Positions 9,961-16,894 of a stretch of 29,341 nucleotides of DNA are shown piece after piece. This stretch comes from RGIG1668 sp045124495. Its GTDB lineage: Bacteria > Bacillota > Clostridia > Lachnospirales > Lachnospiraceae. Position numbers and translations under genes: made by a program. Positions within the stretch are counted from its first letter, which is position 1, and every line of letters starts with the position of its first letter. Below the pieces are notes generated by a model. It made no database searches, had not been told where the DNA came from, and saw nothing but the letters and a program-made list of their open reading frames with translations. Where the stretch lies: assembly GCA_045124495.1 (NCBI GenBank), contig JBGVLX010000049.1, positions 1 to 29,341 of the forward strand, read 5' to 3'.

Positions 9961-10830
9961 CTAATAGGTTAATACCTCATATCCTGTTTCTGTTACCGCT
10001 ACAGTGATTTCCCATTGTGCAGAAGGAAGTCTGTCTTTTGTGTATACCGTCCATCCGTCATTCTCATCCACTTCAACATCAGAACTCCCCATATTCACCA
10101 TAGGTTCAATGGTAAATACCATTCCCGGAACCATCAGCATTTCTGTTCCTTTTGGAGCTACATAATTAACAAAAGGTTCTTCATGAAATTCCAATCCAAT
10201 TCCGTGTCCGCCAATTTCTACTACCACACTATATCCATTTTCCATTGCATGTTCATTAATGGCTGCCGCAACATCCCCTAAAAATCCCCAAGGCTTCACC
10301 TGCTGCAAACCAAGTTCCACACATTCCTTCGTAACCCGAACTAATTTTTTCTTTTCCTCACTTACTTCTCCAATTAAAAACATCCTGGAAGAATCTGAGA
10401 AAAAACCTTTATACTCAGTAGATACATCAATATTTACGATATCTCCCGACTTTAATACTACATCTTTGCTCGGAATACCGTGACAAACCACTTCATTAAT
10501 CGATGTGCAGACACTTTTCGGATATCCCTGATAATCCAACGGTGCTGGTATTCCACCACGTTCTACGGTCATCTGATACACAATATGATTAATTTCCTCT
10601 GTGGTCATACCTTCTTTTACCACTTCTTCCAAATAATCCAATACTGCAATATTAATGACACTACTGTCCTTGATTCCTTGAATCTGTTCTGGTGTTTTTA
10701 TAATATTATGTTCCGGTACAATATGCCCCTTCCTTTGATATCCCGCTATTTTATCATCAAACTGCAGATGGCATGCTTTATACTTTTTCCCACTACCACA
10801 CCAGCAAACATCGTTTCGTCCTAACGTCAT
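9961..10830 (-). CDS. map: Methionine aminopeptidase type I with N-terminal SEC-C zinc motif
   Basis: It removes the initiator methionine from nascent proteins. 289 residues. The N terminus (GRNDVCWCGSGKKYKACH) is a SEC-C zinc-binding motif, as in the longer clostridial and chlamydial MetAPs, and may dock the enzyme near the ribosome. The pita-bread fold has the five metal ligands Asp135, Asp146, His209 (GGHGIG), Glu242 (FTIEPM) and Glu274 (SAQWE), plus the conserved substrate-contacting His117. I chose the ATG at 10830 because AGGTG lies six bases before it; the alternative GTG at 10839 lies inside that ribosome site. It sits between the DUF3006-like gene (64 bases upstream) and the AAA+ gene (54 bases downstream), all on the minus strand. 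It is separate from the ribosomal-protein cluster where map often lies, so it may be a second MetAP copy. Confidence 0.95.
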   Translation of the reverse strand: MTLGRNDVCWCGSGKKYKACHLQFDDKIAGYQRKGHIVPEHNIIKTPEQIQGIKDSSVINIAVLDYLEEVVKEGMTTEEINHIVYQMTVERGGIPAPLDYQGYPKSVCTSINEVVCHGIPSKDVVLKSGDIVNIDVSTEYKGFFSDSSRMFLIGEVSEEKKKLVRVTKECVELGLQQVKPWGFLGDVAAAINEHAMENGYSVVVEIGGHGIGLEFHEEPFVNYVAPKGTEMLMVPGMVFTIEPMVNMGSSDVEVDENDGWTVYTKDRLPSAQWEITVAVTETGYEVLTY

Positions 10831-10880
10831 GTCTTTCACCTATCTATCTTTCCTTTTTATCAAAACTGTAATCCCTATAC

Positions 10881-10898
10881 ATAGAAAAGCTTTTCTAT
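10881..10898. repeat. Perfect 18-base palindrome between the DUF3006-like gene and map
   Basis: ATAGAAAAGCTTTTCTAT reads identically on both strands and overlaps the TAG stop of the DUF3006-like gene. No T-run follows it on the minus strand, so it is not an obvious terminator. It could be a processing hairpin or an operator for map. Confidence 0.6.
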
Positions 10899-11068
10899 TC
10901 CAGCATTCTATACTCGAAAGCATAGTACAAAAGCTTACATCCCTCAGAAATTTCAGCAGGCAGCAAAGCTCTCGCCACTAATTTCAAATCACCATTCTCA
11001 TCACTGATATTTCTAAGATTTGCATAATCCCCATCTATGGTTACTACTTCATAAATCATTTCTTCCAT
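10895..11068 (-). CDS. Small DUF3006-like protein
   Basis: A 57-residue frame starts at the ATG at 11068 (MEEMIYEVVTIDGDYANLRN...) with GGAG about eight bases upstream, and ends at TAG 10895. The pattern of an EVV.IDGDYA.L strand, a variable acidic turn, then VARALLP.EI.EG.KLLYY resembles the short DUF3006-type beta proteins common in Firmicutes (identity-rich ends, LP..EG.L motif). No membrane segment or signal peptide is present, and the function is unknown. It begins 35 bases after the uppP stop and so probably shares its transcript. The resemblance is a judgement from the motif pattern; that the frame is coding is better supported, by its ribosome site, spacing and amphipathic composition. 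Confidence 0.75.
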   Translation of the reverse strand: MEEMIYEVVTIDGDYANLRNISDENGDLKLVARALLPAEISEGCKLLYYAFEYRMLE

Positions 11069-11102
11069 AAATCCATCTCCAAGTTAATATTTCTTGCATT
11101 TC

Positions 11103-11924
11103 CTAGCAAATAAAGTAAACCATTACAACGCATCCCAAAACAATACGATACCAACCGAACACTTTAAAATCATGTTTTTTCACATAATTCATTAAAAACT
11201 GAATAGACAGCAAAGATACTAAAAACGCACTGAATAATCCAAAAAATAAAACAGCATATTCCTTTGTTGTAAAATCAACCCCTAGCTTCACCAATTTTAG
11301 TAAACTGGCTCCAAACATTGTAGGAATTGCCAAAAAGAAGGTAAACTCTGCTGCTATCGTTCTTGAAACCCCAACAAGCAATGCTCCCAAAATGGTGGCT
11401 CCGGAACGCGATACTCCCGGAAAAACAGCTGCAATTACCTGAAATAACCCAATCATCACCGCCGTTTTATACGAAAGCTCTCCTATAGAATTCACTATAG
11501 GCATTTTCTTTTTATTCCAGTTTTCAATCACAATAAAAAATATACCGAAAACAATCAACGCAATGGAAACCGTCTGATAATTATAGAATTTTTCTTCAAA
11601 AAAATCATCAAACAAAACACCGATAACAGCGGAAGGAATCACTGCAACAATCACCTTAAACCACATAGAAAAAATATCATGCTGAATGATATTTTCTTTT
11701 CCTTCTTTTAACCGGAAGGGAAAAATCTTTTTCCAAAACATAATAATAACTGCCAGAATAGCTCCTAACTGAATTAAAACCAGAAAAACCTCACGAAAAT
11801 TCTCAGACACATCCAATTTAATAAATTCATCCAACAATATCATATGTCCTGTACTACTTACCGGAAGCCATTCTGTGATTCCTTCTACAATTCCAAAAAT
11901 TATTGCTTTTAAATATTCAGACAT
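11103..11924 (-). CDS. uppP: Undecaprenyl-diphosphate phosphatase (BacA/UppP)
   Basis: This integral membrane enzyme dephosphorylates undecaprenyl pyrophosphate, recycling the lipid carrier of peptidoglycan and wall polymer synthesis; overexpression gives bacitracin tolerance. 273 residues, the usual family length, with about eight hydrophobic segments. Both catalytic signatures are present: EGITEWLPVSSTGH (residues 14-27) and PGVSRSGAT (169-177, containing the catalytic Arg). The ATG at 11924 is preceded by AAAGG at eight bases. It lies 40 bases downstream of the tRNA-Thr, with no separate promoter apparent between them, and upstream of the DUF3006-like gene. Readthrough from the tRNA promoter is therefore possible, limited by the T-run after the tRNA. 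Confidence 0.97.
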   Translation of the reverse strand: MSEYLKAIIFGIVEGITEWLPVSSTGHMILLDEFIKLDVSENFREVFLVLIQLGAILAVIIMFWKKIFPFRLKEGKENIIQHDIFSMWFKVIVAVIPSAVIGVLFDDFFEEKFYNYQTVSIALIVFGIFFIVIENWNKKKMPIVNSIGELSYKTAVMIGLFQVIAAVFPGVSRSGATILGALLVGVSRTIAAEFTFFLAIPTMFGASLLKLVKLGVDFTTKEYAVLFFGLFSAFLVSLLSIQFLMNYVKKHDFKVFGWYRIVLGCVVMVYFIC

Positions 11925-11963
11925 GTTACTACCTTTCAGTTATTTATTTTTTTACAAAAAAAA

Positions 11964-12036
11964 AGCTTCTGATGGGACTCAAACCCACGACCTACTGATT
12001 ACGAATCAGTTGCGCTATCGACTGCGCTACAGAAGC
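11964..12036 (-). tRNA. tRNA-Thr, anticodon CGT
   Basis: It folds as a full cloverleaf: acceptor GCTTCTG/CAGAAGC, D arm GCGC/GCGC, anticodon stem ACTGA/TCAGT with loop TTCGTAA (anticodon CGT, codon ACG), and T arm GTGGG/CCCAT with loop TTTGAGT. The anticodon arm is typical of threonine tRNAs. CCA is not encoded. The gene is followed directly by a run of T on the minus strand, which probably ends the transcript. Confidence 0.96.
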
Positions 12037-12054
12037 ATGTGTTACACAACTGAT

Positions 12055-12083
12055 ATTATACAATTAACAAAAACAAAAGTAAA
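12055..12083 (-). promoter_or_regulatory. Promoter of tRNA-Thr
   Basis: The minus strand has -35 TTTACT (12078-12083), a 17-base spacer and -10 TATAAT (12055-12060). Transcription would start near 12048, about 12 bases before the mature tRNA 5' end. Confidence 0.7.
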
Positions 12084-12094
12084 GCCTTTTTTTA

Positions 12095-12895
12095 TTAAAT
12101 TTTTAACGCAACACAGATAAATGCCAGTATCAGCAAATGTACCGGATAAAACCAATAAAAGATATACTTTAATGAACTTCCTCTTTTTCCGTTATATTTT
12201 TTAACAAAAAAAAGATTTACAAACGCAAAGCACTCCATAACACCGCAACAAAGCAAGGCTAAGACTCCAAATCCCATTCTTTTCATTTTATTCTTCTGAA
12301 ACAGATACATCACAATAATAGTTAAAACCCCACCTGCTGCATAATCTGTTTTTAAATAAGAGGCAATCCCCATAAAAAGAGCCATAGTCAAAAACCAAAA
12401 CAGAATCAACAACCATGTTTTTCCATTCCACTTCTTTTTTATCCATTCTAAACATATCATTGCAACCAATCCAAGCAATAATGTAAAATAAACATTCTGC
12501 CCCTCAAACGAACAAATTTCATTTCTAACAGCCATATCAAAAGGAATTTCTGAAATTAACGCAAAAATTGCCAGCCGAAAAGCATATTTTCCTTTGCTTC
12601 TGGTATGTAAGAACCCCTCAACTAACAAAAAACAAAAAATAGGAAATGCAATTCTTCCAATTATCCTCATTATCATATATGCACTATACATTATAATATG
12701 TGCACAAATGTAGGCATCTTTTTGTTCAAGACTCACAACTCCATTCACCAACATTTCATGATTCATAGTACGGTAAATCAAAGTGGCTGCAATATGGTCT
12801 ACAAGCATAGTAACAATAGCAATCATCTTTAATGTACTACCACTCATTCCTCCTGCTGCTTCTGTCTGATTTATCATACCTTCTTCCTGTCTCAT
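12095..12895 (-). CDS. TraX-family multi-pass membrane protein
   Basis: 266 residues, with about eight hydrophobic segments. The family signature is an LKMIAIVTMLVDH helix followed by RIIGRIAFPIFCFLLVEGF, then H(T)RSKGKYAFRLAIFALISEIPFD and VYFTLLLGL. These are the conserved blocks of TraX proteins. TraX of the F plasmid acetylates the pilin N terminus, and the wider family belongs to membrane acyltransferases. No pilus or conjugation genes are nearby, so the substrate here is unknown, and a surface-polymer or peptide acylation role is only inference. The start ATG overlaps the stop of the CBS-domain gene by four bases (ATGA), so the two are translationally coupled. A second Met at residue 7 is possible. 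Confidence 0.88.
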   Translation of the reverse strand: MRQEEGMINQTEAAGGMSGSTLKMIAIVTMLVDHIAATLIYRTMNHEMLVNGVVSLEQKDAYICAHIIMYSAYMIMRIIGRIAFPIFCFLLVEGFLHTRSKGKYAFRLAIFALISEIPFDMAVRNEICSFEGQNVYFTLLLGLVAMICLEWIKKKWNGKTWLLILFWFLTMALFMGIASYLKTDYAAGGVLTIIVMYLFQKNKMKRMGFGVLALLCCGVMECFAFVNLFFVKKYNGKRGSSLKYIFYWFYPVHLLILAFICVALKI

Positions 12896-13344
12896 AACGT
12901 TTCTTTTTCCCTTTCAACACAGCTGTTGTTCCGGTAGTTTTCCTGACTCTGGGCATTTGCAAAGTATTTAATAATATCTTTTCTTGTAATAATTCCTACA
13001 AAAAAATTTCTATCATCCACCACAGGAACAAAATTCTGCTCCATTACTTTTATCAGCAATTCTTCCATCGTTGCCGTAACTGTTACCGGTTCCATAAATC
13101 CTTCCCGTAGAATCTCTCTTACAGGACAACTTTCTTCCTCTTTTAAATCCACCTTTTCCTTTTCTAAAAGGTGTCTCAAAAAATCTCCCTCTGTAATAGT
13201 TCCAACATATTCTCCATTTTTCGATATTACCGGAATCGCTGTATAACTATGGGCTCGCATTTTCTCTAATCCCTGTCGGACAGAATTATCCTCATAAATA
13301 CACGATACATTTGCTTTAGGCGTAAGCCAAAATAAAATATTCAT
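12892..13344 (-). CDS. Tandem CBS-domain protein
   Basis: 150 residues made almost entirely of two CBS domains (~10-65 and ~75-130), recognisable by TAIPVISKNGEYVGTITEGDFL and FVPVVDDRNFFVGIITRKDII. Paired CBS domains bind adenine nucleotides (AMP, ATP, SAM or c-di-AMP) and act as energy or ligand sensors. There is no catalytic domain attached, so it probably regulates a partner. I chose the ATG at 13344, since GGAGG (13353-13357) lies eight bases upstream and the protein then begins MNILFWLTPK, the usual start of this family. An in-frame ATG at 13368 lacks a ribosome site. The four-base overlap with the TraX-like gene suggests that protein or its pathway as the regulated partner, which is an inference. 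Confidence 0.9.
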   Translation of the reverse strand: MNILFWLTPKANVSCIYEDNSVRQGLEKMRAHSYTAIPVISKNGEYVGTITEGDFLRHLLEKEKVDLKEEESCPVREILREGFMEPVTVTATMEELLIKVMEQNFVPVVDDRNFFVGIITRKDIIKYFANAQSQENYRNNSCVEREKETL

Positions 13345-13428
13345 ACTCACATCCTCCATGAATACCATATTTCATACACTATTACTAAAAAAGATGAACC
13401 AAGCTCTTCCTCTGATTCTAAATCTCTT

Positions 13429-14130
13429 CTATGCCATCACTTGAAGAGTCTGAATCACATGTTCTTTCATAATCAACTGATAATGTTCATTTAAATATGC
13501 CAGATAATGTTCATCAGCAGAAACAACCTGAGCATATTCAGAAATGAGCAGACACATGCTTCTGGTTTTTTCTATGGTCTCTTTTCCCTGCTGGATCACA
13601 AAGAAATACTTTTCTTTATCATAACTACGATAAAGCGACGTCTTCAATAAACCTTCCGATTTTGCATGCAATGCAAACTTTTCTACCGATTCATAATTTT
13701 TAAACTGATAAACTGCAGTAAAAGCTTTTTTCACTTCTGCTTTTTCTTCTGACATATCAGTGCTTACATTTTTCTTTGTCTGATCTGCTACTCTATGTTC
13801 AAAATCAGTAATTCCTGCCTTTGCCATAGCACTTCCAATCATCCTTCGAATCTGGCCTGCCATATCATTTGGTTCTTCGTCCTTTTCATTCTCTACAGAA
13901 AATGTAATAGCTAGTTCATTATTAGGAAGTGGAGCCACCTGTAAAGCCAACATTCCTTCCTTAATGTCCATATCAAATTCTATTGCAGCTGTTTCAATCA
14001 TTTCTCTTAAAAATCCGTGGATTTTATATGGGTTTTTTAAAAAATCATTTAACCCAAAACCTCTTTCCTCCAAATCTTCTTCTGTCAAAATACATCTTAA
14101 TGTAGTATCATCGATTCTTTCAAATGTCAT
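13429..14130 (-). CDS. mecA: Adaptor protein MecA
   Basis: MecA binds unfolded or regulatory proteins and delivers them to the ClpC-ClpP protease; in Bacillus it controls ComK. 233 residues with the two-domain layout: an N-terminal substrate-binding domain (MTFERIDDTTLRCILTEEDL, ~1-85), a charged linker (~90-140), and a C-terminal ClpC-binding domain (YQFKNYESVEKFA...SLYRSYDKEKYFFVI). I placed the start at the ATG at 14130 by family alignment (B. subtilis MecA is of similar length). GAGAGG lies 12 bases upstream, somewhat distant. An in-frame ATG at 14217 would add 29 non-family residues and lies in the promoter. No comK lies in the window. Confidence 0.93.
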   Translation of the reverse strand: MTFERIDDTTLRCILTEEDLEERGFGLNDFLKNPYKIHGFLREMIETAAIEFDMDIKEGMLALQVAPLPNNELAITFSVENEKDEEPNDMAGQIRRMIGSAMAKAGITDFEHRVADQTKKNVSTDMSEEKAEVKKAFTAVYQFKNYESVEKFALHAKSEGLLKTSLYRSYDKEKYFFVIQQGKETIEKTRSMCLLISEYAQVVSADEHYLAYLNEHYQLIMKEHVIQTLQVMA

Positions 14131-14188
14131 AACAATCAAGTACCTCTCAAAATCAAATACATAATAATTCACACTAATTCCAAATTGT

Positions 14189-14217
14189 ATTATACAATTA
14201 TACATCCAAAAAAACAA
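14189..14217 (-). promoter_or_regulatory. Promoter of mecA
   Basis: The minus strand has -35 TTGTTT (14212-14217), a 17-base spacer and -10 TATAAT (14189-14194), just after the MgtC-like stop. The -10 is embedded in a near-palindrome (TTGTATTATACAA on the plus strand) that could be an operator. Confidence 0.7.
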
Positions 14218-14221
14218 GTTT

Positions 14222-14917
14222 TTATTCTATATCTACGTATGAAACGTTTTCCATATTCCGAATTGCTTCCATTGCAGACGAGAGCATGGACTTTTCGGAT
14301 GAAATAGAAATTTTCATTCTTATTTCGCTCATATTTTCTTCCAACATAAATAACTCTGTCTGGTTAATATAAATATGTGACTTTTCCAGTTCAATTTTTA
14401 TATTCTCTATGGTCTCATCAATTTTTAATAATCGCACTCTTAATACTTTATAGTATTTTTGCTTTCCTATAATATTTTTCATCACTTCAAGAGTAACATA
14501 AATAAAAATAGTTGCAAGTATTGCACCAGAATATAACCCGGCACCTGCTGCAAGCCCGATACATGCCACTGCCCACAAACTAGCCGCTGTGGTCAGTCCC
14601 CTCACGTTAAATCCATCTTTAACAATGGTACCTGCTCCAAGAAAACCAATTCCACTAATTACCTGCGCTCCCAAACGTGCCGGATCTATATTCGCCATTT
14701 CATTATACTGATGAAAAAGATATTCTGATGTAATCATCACCAACGCCGCTGATATACCTACCAGGACATGAGTTCTTAACCCAGCCGGACGATTTACATG
14801 CTCACGTTCTACTCCAATCAGACCACATAAAACTGCTGTTACCATCAATCTTGGTATCATACGAAGAAAGAACATAATTTCCCAATTACTACGAATTCCA
14901 TCAATAATTTTTTCCAT
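14222..14917 (-). CDS. MgtC/SapB-family membrane protein
   Basis: 231 residues. The N-terminal membrane domain (~1-140) carries the MgtC blocks: LCGLIGVEREHVNRPAGLRTHVLVG, then ARLGAQVISGIGFLGAGTI and GLTTAASLWAVACIGLAAGAG. The C-terminal ~80 residues form an ACT-like cytoplasmic domain. The family is linked to Mg2+ limitation, acid tolerance and, in pathogens, control of ATP synthase; most Firmicutes copies are uncharacterised. The start is the ATG at 14917, because AGAGGGG lies about seven bases upstream; an in-frame ATG at 14938 precedes that ribosome site. A promoter (15011-15039) gives a leader of roughly 85 bases. mecA follows 91 bases downstream from its own promoter. Confidence 0.93.
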   Translation of the reverse strand: MEKIIDGIRSNWEIMFFLRMIPRLMVTAVLCGLIGVEREHVNRPAGLRTHVLVGISAALVMITSEYLFHQYNEMANIDPARLGAQVISGIGFLGAGTIVKDGFNVRGLTTAASLWAVACIGLAAGAGLYSGAILATIFIYVTLEVMKNIIGKQKYYKVLRVRLLKIDETIENIKIELEKSHIYINQTELFMLEENMSEIRMKISISSEKSMLSSAMEAIRNMENVSYVDIE

Positions 14918-15010
14918 AAATATCCCCTCTTTACACAAATTTTTTACACAGATTTGTTTTTACAAGATATGTCCTGAAAAAATCAAGGTTAACTCACTTC
15001 CTTCTCTTAT

Positions 15011-15039
15011 AGTATACAAAAATCGTCACAGGTTGACAA
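15011..15039 (-). promoter_or_regulatory. Promoter of the MgtC-like gene
   Basis: The minus strand has -35 TTGTCA (15034-15039), a 17-base spacer and -10 TATACT (15011-15016). It is divergent from, and only about 15 bases away from, the repeat array upstream of the amylase. Confidence 0.75.
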
Positions 15040-15053
15040 TGTCTTTTTCTCTA

Positions 15054-15232
15054 TTACCTCAATTTTTTACATTTTCTCGCGTTTTGCCTCATTAAAAATA
15101 TCTTTTAACATTTACCTCAAGTTTTTTTGCATTTTCTTGTGTTTTACTTGATTAAAAATATCTTTTTAACATTTACCTCAGTATTTTTTACTTTTTCTTG
15201 TGTTTTACTTGATTAAAAATTCCTCTTAAAAT
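15054..15232. repeat. Three tandem ~60-base repeats upstream of the amylase
   Basis: Copies begin with TTACCTC at 15054, 15112 and 15173 (periods 58 and 61). Each continues as a T-rich block, a TTTTCT(T/C)G(T/C)GTTTT core, and (A/C)TT/CTGATTAAAAAT-type sequence. Copies 2 and 3 are the most alike; copy 1 carries TCATT where the others have TTGATT. The third copy runs into the amylase promoter. The copies are immediately adjacent with no unique spacers, so this is not CRISPR. Confidence 0.85.
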
Positions 15233-15237
15233 ATAAT
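15209..15237 (+). promoter_or_regulatory. Promoter of the alpha-amylase gene
   Basis: -35 TTGATT (15209-15214), a 17-base spacer and a perfect -10 TATAAT (15232-15237). The start would be near 15244, giving a leader of about 68 bases that ends in GGAGG (15301-15305). The -35 belongs to the third tandem repeat. Confidence 0.8.
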
Positions 15238-15311
15238 AGTAAAGAAATTTGCGTAAATAATTTAGTTTCAGATTTATATATACAAAAAAACAACGAAAAC
15301 GGAGGATTAAA

Positions 15312-16757
15312 ATGACAAATAAAACCATGATGCAATACTTTGAATGGTATCTGCCCAGTGATAGGTCATTATGGCGTCAAGTAGCATCTGAAGCAAGAGA
15401 CCTAAAAGAGTCCGGAATTGATATGCTTTGGTTGCCCCCCGCATATAAGGGTGCAAACGGACGAACAGACGTAGGATATTCCGTCTATGATTTATATGAC
15501 TTAGGGGAATTCTACCAAAAAGGGAGTACAGAAACTAAATATGGCTCCATGCAGGAATATCTAACCGCTATCCAGACACTACATGAAAATAACATCGAGG
15601 TCATTGCTGATATTGTTCTTGGACACAAAACCGGTGCTGATGAAACAGAGGATATAATGGCTAGTATTGATGACTATTCAGATCGGACAAGAAGAATTGG
15701 TGAAGAACGGAAAATCCGCGCATGGACACAATTTAAATTTTATGCCAGAAAGAATAAATACTCATCTTTCAAATGGAATCATAACCATTTCCATGGTGTA
15801 GATTATGATGATTTAAGCCACACCAATGCCATTTATCATTTTCACGGAAAAGAATGGGACAACGAGGTAGATGATGAACTCGGAAATTATGATTACCTTT
15901 TAGGTGCTGATGTTGATATGAGTCACCCTGAGGTTGTAGAAGAGCTTACCAGATGGGGACTTTGGTATACAAATTTTGCAAATCTCGATGGCTATCGTCT
16001 CGACGCCGTAAAGCATATTAAATTTGAATTTTATAGGGACTGGTTGCTGCATATGCAGGAGGCTAGTTCTAAAAATTTATATTCTGTTGCAGAATACTGG
16101 TCTCCGGATTTAAATAAGCTGTTGCACTATATCGAAATAACTAAGGGTAGAACAAAAGTTTTTGACGTTCCCTTGCATTTTAATATGTATCAGGCCGCAA
16201 CAAATCCTCAATACTATATGGGTAATATCCTAAAAAACACCGTACTGGTAAGCAAACCTGAACATGCCGTAACTTTTATCGATAACCATGACAGTCAAAT
16301 TGGACAAGCACTTCAGTCCTGGATTAGTCCTTGGTTTAAGCCACTCTCCTACGCCTTAATTTTACTACATAAGGACGGAGATCCTTGTGTATTCTACAGT
16401 GACTATTATGGAGAAAACCAAAATCATTTTCCACCTGTAAAACATTTAAAAGCACTTTTAAGACTTCGAAAAGAAAAAGCGTATGGCACTCAATATGATT
16501 ACTTTGATCATGAACATATGATTGGTTTTACCAGGAGTGGCTGTGAAGAAAAGCCTGGTTCCGGTCTTGCAGTTGTTATGACAAATCATGAAGCAGGTTT
16601 TAAAAAGATGTACATCGGAACTGAATATGCCGGAAGAGAGTTCGTAGATGCCTTGGGCGAATTCGATTCCTCAGTAACAGTAACCATTATGCCAAATGGA
16701 TATGGAAAATTCTTAGTAAATGAAAAATCCATTTCTGTTTGGGTATTAAAATCATAA
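15312..16757 (+). CDS. Cytoplasmic alpha-amylase, GH13 (subfamily 5-like)
   Basis: It hydrolyses internal alpha-1,4 bonds of starch, glycogen or maltodextrins. 481 residues with the bacterial liquefying-amylase pattern beginning MMQYFEWYLPSD. The catalytic residues are present: nucleophile Asp231 (GYRLDAVKH), acid/base Glu261 (SVAEYW) and transition-state Asp327 (FIDNHDSQ). There is no signal peptide, so it acts inside the cell. Region I reads DIVLGHKTGAD, where most relatives have Asn in place of Gly104; that Asn is a calcium ligand in Bacillus amylases, so calcium binding may differ. GGAGG lies six bases before the ATG. It is a single gene with its own promoter. Substrate would come from a maltodextrin importer or internal glycogen, neither encoded here; the oligo-1,6-glucosidase at 19055 is a natural partner. 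Confidence 0.95.
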   Translation: MTNKTMMQYFEWYLPSDRSLWRQVASEARDLKESGIDMLWLPPAYKGANGRTDVGYSVYDLYDLGEFYQKGSTETKYGSMQEYLTAIQTLHENNIEVIADIVLGHKTGADETEDIMASIDDYSDRTRRIGEERKIRAWTQFKFYARKNKYSSFKWNHNHFHGVDYDDLSHTNAIYHFHGKEWDNEVDDELGNYDYLLGADVDMSHPEVVEELTRWGLWYTNFANLDGYRLDAVKHIKFEFYRDWLLHMQEASSKNLYSVAEYWSPDLNKLLHYIEITKGRTKVFDVPLHFNMYQAATNPQYYMGNILKNTVLVSKPEHAVTFIDNHDSQIGQALQSWISPWFKPLSYALILLHKDGDPCVFYSDYYGENQNHFPPVKHLKALLRLRKEKAYGTQYDYFDHEHMIGFTRSGCEEKPGSGLAVVMTNHEAGFKKMYIGTEYAGREFVDALGEFDSSVTVTIMPNGYGKFLVNEKSISVWVLKS

Positions 16758-16807
16758 AACAGAAAGCATTTTCCATATCAAAAACATATGTGTATTAAAA
16801 TAGCTTT

Positions 16808-16861
16808 GTAACTACTTCTTATTTTCTTCTTGATTTATTTCAAAAAAGTAGTTACTATAAT
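16808..16861 (+). promoter_or_regulatory. Inverted repeat and -10 upstream of trpB2
   Basis: GTAACTACTT (16808-16817) and AAGTAGTTAC (16846-16855) are perfect 10-base inverted arms 28 bases apart. The second arm abuts a perfect TATAAT (16856-16861). TTGATT at 16830-16835 would be a -35 with a long 20-base spacer, enclosed between the arms. The layout resembles a repressor operator straddling the promoter. No T-run follows, so it is unlikely to be the amylase terminator. Confidence 0.6.
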
Positions 16862-16894
16862 GTTTAGAATAACTTATCCAAAAGGAGAACAACT

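Noticed and set aside
11875..12120. Plus-strand reading frame across the tRNA-Thr with a GTQTHDLLITNQLRYR-type peptide
   Set aside because: This peptide is the well-known false translation of an antisense tRNA gene; the tRNA folds perfectly on the minus strand.
15054..15232. The ~60-base tandem repeats as a CRISPR array
   Set aside because: The copies abut directly with no unique spacers, and no cas gene is nearby.
16808..16855. The inverted repeat as the terminator of the amylase gene
   Set aside because: The loop is 28 bases and no T-run follows; the second arm abuts TATAAT, so a promoter or operator reading is better. No clear amylase terminator is visible.
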